A program made the translations under genes and the position numbers. Shown here piece after piece: positions 5,846 to 9,787 of a DNA stretch of 9,787 nt (its first letter is position 1; every line of letters starts with the position of its first letter). The notes under the pieces were generated by a model. The model was given only the letters and a program-made list of their open reading frames with translations, was not told where the DNA came from and searched no databases. The stretch is from an uncultured Collinsella sp. (lineage in GTDB: Bacteria; Actinomycetota; Coriobacteriia; Coriobacteriales; Coriobacteriaceae): positions 1 through 9,787 of the forward strand of contig CABUDB010000042.1 of NCBI GenBank assembly GCA_902490245.1, given 5' to 3'.

Positions 5846-6728
5846 GCAGACCAGCTCCCTTCAGAGCATCGGTAAGTGCGGCTCGCGTGTCGTTGTCCAT
5901 GGGGCACAGCGGCATACGGTAGTTTGCCTCGATCATACCCATCTGAGCGAGCGCCTCTTTGACGGGGATGGGGTTGACCTCACTAAAGAGGGCATTGATG
6001 AGCGGCTGGCCGGCAATTTGGATATCGCGGGCACGCGCCACGTCACCGTCCAGATAGGCGCGGCACATGTCATGCACGAGCTGCGGCTGAACGTCTGCCC
6101 ACACGCTGATGGTACCCGAAGCGCCTAGGCTCATGAGCGGCACGGTGAGTGCATCCTCGCCCGAGTACATTCGGAAGTCATCGGACAGCAGGTGGGCGAT
6201 CTTGGCCGCGTAGGCGACGTTGCCCGAGGCCTCCTTGATGCCCATGATGTTGGGGTGCGCGGCCAGACGCTCCACATTGCGCTCGCTGATGCCGCAGCCG
6301 CAACGGCCGGGGATGTTGTACAGAATGCAGGGGATGTCCACAGCATCCGCTACGGTCTTAAAGTGCTGATAGATGCCCTCTTCGTTGGACTTGTTGTAGT
6401 AGGGGGTGATGAGCAGCAGGCCGTCGGCTCCCAAGCCCTGGTAGGTGAGCGACTTGGTGAGCATGGTCTGCGTGGAGTTGGAGCCCGAGCCTGCAATGAC
6501 GGGGACGCGTCCTGCAACCTGCTTGACCACGGCGGCGACGACGGAGTTGTCCTCGTCATCGGTCATCGTGGCGCTCTCGCCGGTGGTGCCCAGGGTGAGG
6601 ATGGCGTCGGTGCCATTTTGCAGGTGGAAATCGATAAGGCGCTCGAGCGCGTCAAAGTCGACGCTGCCGTCCTTTTTAAACGGCGTGACGAGGGCGACGA
6701 TCGAACCCTCGAGGTTGCGGACATCCAT
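5838..6728 (-). CDS. dapA: Dihydrodipicolinate synthase, internal start within the fusion
   Basis: The last 296 codons of the fused frame form a complete DapA (EC 4.3.3.7; E. coli DapA is 292 residues). It condenses pyruvate with aspartate semialdehyde as the first step of the diaminopimelate branch. Its own ATG at 6728 has AAGGAG 6 nt upstream, so free DapA is likely made by internal initiation even if the fusion is also produced. Numbered from this ATG, motifs are GTTGES (47-52), TPYYNK (108-113) with Tyr111, and LYNIPGR (136-142) with Tyr137 and Arg142. Schiff-base Lys165 lies in GIKEASG. All known catalytic residues are present, so both halves of the fusion look functional. It overlaps the dapB start by 8 nt. 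Confidence 0.9.
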   Translation of the reverse strand: MDVRNLEGSIVALVTPFKKDGSVDFDALERLIDFHLQNGTDAILTLGTTGESATMTDDEDNSVVAAVVKQVAGRVPVIAGSGSNSTQTMLTKSLTYQGLGADGLLLITPYYNKSNEEGIYQHFKTVADAVDIPCILYNIPGRCGCGISERNVERLAAHPNIMGIKEASGNVAYAAKIAHLLSDDFRMYSGEDALTVPLMSLGASGTISVWADVQPQLVHDMCRAYLDGDVARARDIQIAGQPLINALFSEVNPIPVKEALAQMGMIEANYRMPLCPMDNDTRAALTDALKGAGLLD

Positions 6729-8147
6729 GTTTATCTCCTTCGCTTCCGCGATCTGGACGCGTTTGTTCCATTGGGCGGCGACTGCTAGGCGCTCGTCCTG
6801 AGCGCGACGACGGGCGGCATCGGCGCGCGATTTGGCCAGCAGCTCGCGGCCGCACGGCAGCACGTCGAGCGTGGCAAAGTAATCGCCCGGGCGCTCGGCG
6901 CGGCGGATGAGGTCTGCCGAGCCATCGGGGCGCAGCAGGACCTCGGCGGAGCGCAGGCGGCCGTTGTAGTTGTAGCCCATGGAGTAGCCATGCGCGCCGG
7001 TGTCGTGAATCACGAGCACATCACCCATGTCGATATGCGGCAGCTCGCGGTCGATGGCGAACTTGTCATTGTTCTCGCACAGATTGCCCGTGATGTCGTA
7101 GGTGCCCGTAACGGGCGCTGCGGTCTTGTCGTCGCCACCCGGCTGGCCCATCACCGTAATGTGGTGGTAGGCGCCATACATGGCGGGACGAATAAGGTCA
7201 ACAGCACTGGCGTCCACGCCGATATAGTCCTTGTAGATTTGCTTCTCGTGGATGGCCTTGGTGACCAGGCACCCATAGGGGCCCATCATAAAGCGGCCCA
7301 TCTCGGTGCAGATCGCCACATCGCCCATGCCGGCGGGAACCAGGATCTCGTCGTAGGCCGCGTGTACTCCCTCGCCGATGGCATGGATGTCGTTGGCCTG
7401 CTGCTCGGGCAGGTAGGGGATGCCGACGCCGCCGGATAGGTTGATGAAGGCGACGTGTGCACCGGTCTCGCGCTCCAGGCGCACGGCAAGCTCAAAGAGG
7501 ATGCGCGCGAGTTTGGGGTAGTAGTCGTTGGTGACGGTGTTGCTGGCAAGGAAGGCATGGATGCCAAAATTCTCGGCGCCCTTGGCCTTGAGCATGCGGA
7601 AGGCCTCAAAGAGTTGTTCGGTGGTCATGCCGTATTTGGAGTCGCCGGGGTTGTCCATAATGCCGTTGGAGAGCTGGAACAGGCCGCCCGGATTAAAGCG
7701 GCAGCTGACCGTCTTGGGGATGGGCCCCGCAACGCGCTCAAAGAACTCAATGTGGCTGATGTCGTCGAAGTTGATGATGGCGCCCAGCTTGTCGGCAAGC
7801 TCAAAGTCCGCCGCGGGGGTGTCGTTGGACGAGAACATGATGTCATGCCCCGTAATGCCCAGCGAGCGGGCGATCATGAGCTCGGTATAGCTCGAGCAAT
7901 CGCATCCGCAGCCGTGTTCGTTGAGAATGGAGATGAGCGCCGGGTTGGGATTTGCCTTGACGGCAAAGTATTCCTTAAAGCCGGGGTTCCATGCAAAGGC
8001 GTCGCGCACCTCTTGCATGTTGCGGCGGATGCCCGCCTCGTCGTATAGATGAAACGGCGTGGGGAACTGCTCGACGATATGCTCGAGCGTCTCCTTGTCC
8101 ACAAACGGCTGCTTAGCCGCGTATGCCTCGTTGGGGGTCAATGCCAT
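5838..8147 (-). CDS. lysA-dapA: LysA-DapA fusion: diaminopimelate decarboxylase / dihydrodipicolinate synthase
   Basis: One uninterrupted 769-residue frame. Residues 1 to ~430 are a PLP-dependent diaminopimelate decarboxylase (EC 4.1.1.20), the final step to L-lysine. PLP-binding Lys64 lies in FAVKANPNP, with INLSGGVGIPY (235-245), EMGRFMMGPYG (282-292), the active-site Cys357-Glu358 in GNLCENND, and the tail GYSMGYNYNGRLR. Residues ~431-473 are an Ala/Arg/Glu-rich, probably helical linker. Residues 474-769 are a complete dihydrodipicolinate synthase. The linker has several locally uncommon codons (CTA, GCA, ATA), and its last codons coincide with a Shine-Dalgarno sequence, as if a former intergenic spacer had become coding. 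Whether the fusion is translated as such, or reflects a sequencing indel near 6785 (a TAG lies one frame away there), cannot be settled by eye. The lysA ATG has only a weak GAGG 10 nt upstream and follows the lysine riboswitch. Confidence 0.85.
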   Translation of the reverse strand: MALTPNEAYAAKQPFVDKETLEHIVEQFPTPFHLYDEAGIRRNMQEVRDAFAWNPGFKEYFAVKANPNPALISILNEHGCGCDCSSYTELMIARSLGITGHDIMFSSNDTPAADFELADKLGAIINFDDISHIEFFERVAGPIPKTVSCRFNPGGLFQLSNGIMDNPGDSKYGMTTEQLFEAFRMLKAKGAENFGIHAFLASNTVTNDYYPKLARILFELAVRLERETGAHVAFINLSGGVGIPYLPEQQANDIHAIGEGVHAAYDEILVPAGMGDVAICTEMGRFMMGPYGCLVTKAIHEKQIYKDYIGVDASAVDLIRPAMYGAYHHITVMGQPGGDDKTAAPVTGTYDITGNLCENNDKFAIDRELPHIDMGDVLVIHDTGAHGYSMGYNYNGRLRSAEVLLRPDGSADLIRRAERPGDYFATLDVLPCGRELLAKSRADAARRRAQDERLAVAAQWNKRVQIAEAKEINMDVRNLEGSIVALVTPFKKDGSVDFDALERLIDFHLQNGTDAILTLGTTGESATMTDDEDNSVVAAVVKQVAGRVPVIAGSGSNSTQTMLTKSLTYQGLGADGLLLITPYYNKSNEEGIYQHFKTVADAVDIPCILYNIPGRCGCGISERNVERLAAHPNIMGIKEASGNVAYAAKIAHLLSDDFRMYSGEDALTVPLMSLGASGTISVWADVQPQLVHDMCRAYLDGDVARARDIQIAGQPLINALFSEVNPIPVKEALAQMGMIEANYRMPLCPMDNDTRAALTDALKGAGLLD
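6729..6740 (-). promoter_or_regulatory. Internal ribosome binding site for dapA inside the fused frame
   Basis: Read on the - strand, AAGGAG (6740-6735) is followed by a 6-nt spacer and ATG at 6728. This is a near-ideal Shine-Dalgarno arrangement and stronger than the one at lysA itself. In the fused frame the same bases are translated as AKEIN. Its retention argues that DapA is also made as a separate polypeptide. Confidence 0.8.
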
Positions 8148-8160
8148 GTCCCGTAAACCT

Positions 8161-8225
8161 CGCTATCCAGACGGCGCTACCTGCGCATCGAATCCGCATA
8201 GCGTGGACCCCATGTCCGGATAGCG
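8161..8225 (-). promoter_or_regulatory. Riboswitch expression platform of the lysA operon
   Basis: On the - strand CGCUAUCCGGAC (8225-8214), which contains the 3' side of aptamer helix P1, can pair over 12 bp (one U-G) with GUCUGGAUAGCG (8172-8161), directly next to the weak GAGG ribosome site (8161-8158). Between them CGCUA (8203-8199) can pair with UAGCG (8179-8175), and also with the downstream GGAUAGCG. These mutually exclusive pairings look like a ligand-dependent switch. There is no U-run, so translational or Rho-dependent control is more likely than intrinsic termination. Which fold is ON is not certain. Confidence 0.5.
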
Positions 8226-8375
8226 CTCCCGCATTGCTGCAGACAGTCCTGCGGGTGTTTCCCGCAGGCCCACCAGGCTGTTCGTGCCCGAAAAACCCAG
8301 TTCGGCGGGTTTCGCCTCCCCGCAGGGTCAAAGTCTGCCGACTCGCCCGCGGCTCTTCGTGCCCGCGCCTCTATC
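8219..8375 (-). ncRNA. Lysine riboswitch (L-box) upstream of lysA-dapA-dapB-dapH
   Basis: Identified by direct comparison with the remembered Bacillus subtilis lysC L-box. The 5' end GAUAGAGGCGCGG (8375 downwards), then GAAGAGCC, matches the conserved start of helices P1/P2. GGGGAGGCGAAACCCGCCGAA matches the block that closes P2. CUGG, a perfect 8-bp P4 hairpin (8268-8261 with 8255-8248) and CUGUC match the next block. P5 is CUGCA-GCAA-UGCGG (8242-8229) with a GNRA loop, followed by GAG and CGCUAUC, whose CUAUC (8223-8219) pairs with the initial GAUAG to close P1. The five-helix order and conserved junctions agree. At about 157 nt it is slightly compact, and I could not resolve the L2-L3 kissing pair. 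It should repress the downstream lysine genes when lysine is plentiful. Confidence 0.88.
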
Positions 8376-8377
8376 AA

Positions 8378-8409
8378 GTGGTAAAGACCCTACCACGTTG
8401 CACTTTACC
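8378..8409. promoter_or_regulatory. Overlapping palindromes, candidate operator between divergent genes
   Basis: GTGGTA (8378-8383) and TACCAC (8391-8396) form one palindrome with a 7-bp centre. GGTAAAG (8380-8386) and CTTTACC (8403-8409) form a second, overlapping one. The elements sit between the predicted + strand promoter and the riboswitch 5' end, so a bound regulator could affect both directions. The TGGTA/TACCA half-sites are reminiscent of GntR-type operators, but no regulator gene is visible. Confidence 0.4.
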
Positions 8410-8415
8410 AAACAA
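8387..8415 (-). promoter_or_regulatory. Tentative promoter of the lysA operon
   Basis: TTGTTT (8415-8410), a 17-nt spacer and TAGGGT (8392-8387) would start transcription near 8380, just ahead of the aptamer's first helix at 8375. The position fits but the -10 hexamer is poor (3/6). Confidence 0.25.
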
Positions 8416-8432
8416 GAGTATTCGTATATAAC
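8404..8432 (+). promoter_or_regulatory. Candidate promoter of the M20 amidohydrolase gene
   Basis: TTTACC (8404-8409, 4/6) and TATAAC (8427-8432, 5/6) are exactly 17 bp apart, in an AT-rich island of otherwise GC-rich DNA. Predicted start near 8439 leaves a leader of about 87 nt. The -35 box coincides with one arm of the inverted repeat ending at 8409, so a bound repressor would block it. Confidence 0.5.
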
Positions 8433-8525
8433 GGGTAAAAAATGCAGCATCATGCTAGAAATATGTGTGCCACAATCCTGTATCACAATAAGTTGCAACA
8501 GATGTGCCTTACGAAGGGATTCTCT

Positions 8526-9713
8526 ATGACCGAGCTCCAAGAACTCCGTCGTTATCGTCGCGACCTGCACCGCATCCCGGAGCTCGATTTCGATCTCCCG
8601 CAAACCATCGCCTATATCGAGGGCGTGCTCGCTCCGCTTGCCTGCGAGGTGACCCATCCGTGCCCCAGCTGCGTCTGCGCTTTCTTCGACGCTGGCGTTG
8701 GTGCCGTGCATGCCACGGCGATTCGCGCCGATATGGATGCGCTGCCCATCACGGAGGCAACGGGCGCGGTCTTTGCCTCGACCCATCCCGGCAAGATGCA
8801 TGCGTGCGGCCACGATGGACACATGGCCATGGTGCTTGCCGCCGCGACGCATGTCGACCGCACGATTCGCGAGCAGCCGGGTGCCATCAAGCGCAACGTG
8901 CTCTTTGTGTTCCAGCCTGCTGAGGAGACGACCGGTGGCGCCAAGACAGTGTGCGAGAGCGGCGTATTTGAGCGCTATGGGGCAGATCGCATCTTTGGCT
9001 TCCATGTATGGCCCGATTTGCCCGCCGGTACGTTGGCGAGTTGTCCCGGTCCGCTGCTGGCGCGCTCAAGCGAGACACACATTCATATCCATGGCACGAG
9101 TATCCATATCGCCAAAACCTATGGCGTTCCGGTCGAGGAGTCGCACGATGCGGCGCTGGCGGCTGCTAAGTTCTTGGTTGCCGAGCGCGAACTGATGGAT
9201 GAGCTGGGTGCCGATGAGCCCTGCATTGGCAAGTTCGGCCTGCTGCAGGCAGGCACCGTCTGCAATGCGGTGGCGGGGAAGGCCCATGTTGCCGGTAGCT
9301 TGCGTGTGTTTACGGACGCCATGTTCGACCGTGCGCGAGAGGGCGTGCGTCGCGTGCTCGACGAGGCGTGCACCGCAACGGGCTGCACGTACGATCTCAA
9401 TTTTGCCGAGGGCTATCCGCCGGTCGATAACGACCCCGAGCTATTTGCCCGAATCGCGCCTGCTCTGCCCGAGTTACAGCTCGTGGACGAGCCACTGCTA
9501 ATCGCCGAGGATTTCGCGTTCTATCAGCGGCATCTGCCGGGCGTGTTCTTCTTGCTGGGCACGGGCGTGCCGGAGGCGCGAGAAAACCCGATCGACGCAG
9601 ATGGCTGCCCAGCCTATGCGATGAGCGCCCTTCACACTGATACCATGCTCTTTGACGAGGAAATCCTGCTCAAAGGCCTCGATGTCTACAAACGACTGCT
9701 TTCGCTTGGTTAA
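8526..9713 (+). CDS. M20-family amidohydrolase, probable N-acetyldiaminopimelate deacetylase
   Basis: A 395-residue metallo-amidohydrolase. ATG 8526 is preferred: GAAGGGA lies about 6 nt upstream and the conserved helix LRRYRRDLHRIPELDF starts at once. An in-frame ATG at 8442 would add 28 residues just after the predicted transcription start and without a ribosome site. Metal-site motifs are RADMDALPI (68-76), MHACGHDGH (91-99) and PAEETTGG (131-138), with later HVWPDLPAG and ALHTDT near the C-terminus. This is the M20D layout shared by aminoacylases and by Bacillus YkuR, which deacetylates N-acetyl-LL-diaminopimelate (EC 3.5.1.47). Divergence from an operon containing dapH makes that step the best guess, and no succinyl-type DapE is present. 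The usual GxGGHAAxPH segment of the dimerisation domain reads GTSIHIAKTYG here, so another N-acyl amino acid substrate is possible. Confidence 0.85.
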   Translation: MTELQELRRYRRDLHRIPELDFDLPQTIAYIEGVLAPLACEVTHPCPSCVCAFFDAGVGAVHATAIRADMDALPITEATGAVFASTHPGKMHACGHDGHMAMVLAAATHVDRTIREQPGAIKRNVLFVFQPAEETTGGAKTVCESGVFERYGADRIFGFHVWPDLPAGTLASCPGPLLARSSETHIHIHGTSIHIAKTYGVPVEESHDAALAAAKFLVAERELMDELGADEPCIGKFGLLQAGTVCNAVAGKAHVAGSLRVFTDAMFDRAREGVRRVLDEACTATGCTYDLNFAEGYPPVDNDPELFARIAPALPELQLVDEPLLIAEDFAFYQRHLPGVFFLLGTGVPEARENPIDADGCPAYAMSALHTDTMLFDEEILLKGLDVYKRLLSLG

Positions 9714-9761
9714 TTGACGAGGGGCGTTGTAGTGTTCAAAGATGTTGAGGTTGGAGTGACG

Positions 9762-9787
9762 ATGGGGCGACGCCGACAAGCTGCCTT
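9762..9787 (+). CDS. Possible start of a further gene, cut by the window edge
   Basis: ATG at 9762 is preceded by GGAG with a 5-nt spacer and opens a frame of eight codons, MGRRRQAA, before the edge. The ribosome site and position 48 nt after the M20 stop make a real gene plausible. Nothing can be said about its product. Confidence 0.4.

Noticed and set aside
4616..5875. Long open frame (419 codons) on the + strand opposite dapH, dapB and the dapA end
   Set aside because: It is antisense to three well-conserved enzymes, has no recognisable domain or ribosome site, and such frames arise readily opposite GC-rich genes.
8219..8375. T-box leader as an alternative to the riboswitch
   Set aside because: No T-box sequence of the AGGGUGGNACCGCG type is present, while the blocks and helix order match the lysine aptamer.
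8123..8431. Open frame over the lysA leader
   Set aside because: The region is explained by a lysine riboswitch and its expression platform. The translated product is low-complexity with no family features.
8442..8525. N-terminal extension of the M20 amidohydrolase from 8442
   Set aside because: No ribosome site precedes 8442, it lies about 3 nt from the predicted transcription start, and the conserved protein begins at 8526.

Overview
The window looks like a chromosomal segment of a GC-rich Gram-positive bacterium. Codon choice, the acetylase branch of lysine synthesis, a fermentative L-lactate dehydrogenase and the general character of the proteins suggest a Collinsella-like member of the Coriobacteriia. 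This is inferred from protein character; no marker gene is present. I see no rRNA, tRNA, CRISPR array, insertion sequence or prophage gene.

Left part (1-4101, + strand). The 3' end of a PLP-dependent class I aminotransferase resembling the diaminopimelate aminotransferases is followed by four-step-independent single genes: L-lactate dehydrogenase (ldh, closed by a strong terminator), a DUF2974/Mbeg1-like alpha/beta-hydrolase of unknown role, and a 37-kDa nucleoid-associated protein (NdpA/YejK family, closed by its own terminator). The ldh leader holds a 13-bp terminator-like hairpin inside a 24-codon ORF whose stop overlaps the ldh start as TAATG.

Convergent gap (4102-4345). It holds the ndpA terminator, a 98-nt nested inverted repeat that folds into one long rod, and a perfect 12-bp palindrome touching the dapH stop codon.

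Right part (4346-8375, - strand): a lysine-biosynthesis operon. In transcription order it has a lysine riboswitch, a single open frame encoding LysA joined to DapA, dapB (TTG start overlapping the dapA end by 8 nt) and dapH. Diverging from it on the + strand (8526-9713) is an M20-family amidohydrolase that fits the N-acetyl-diaminopimelate deacetylase step. Together these give dihydrodipicolinate synthase, its reductase, the tetrahydrodipicolinate acetyltransferase, the deacetylase and the final decarboxylase. The aminotransferase at the left edge is a candidate for the transamination step. The epimerase DapF is not in the window.

The most unusual item is the in-frame LysA-DapA fusion. It joins the first and last enzymes of the diaminopimelate branch in one 769-residue frame, yet keeps a good Shine-Dalgarno sequence and ATG for free DapA at the junction. 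The right edge may contain the first codons of another gene.
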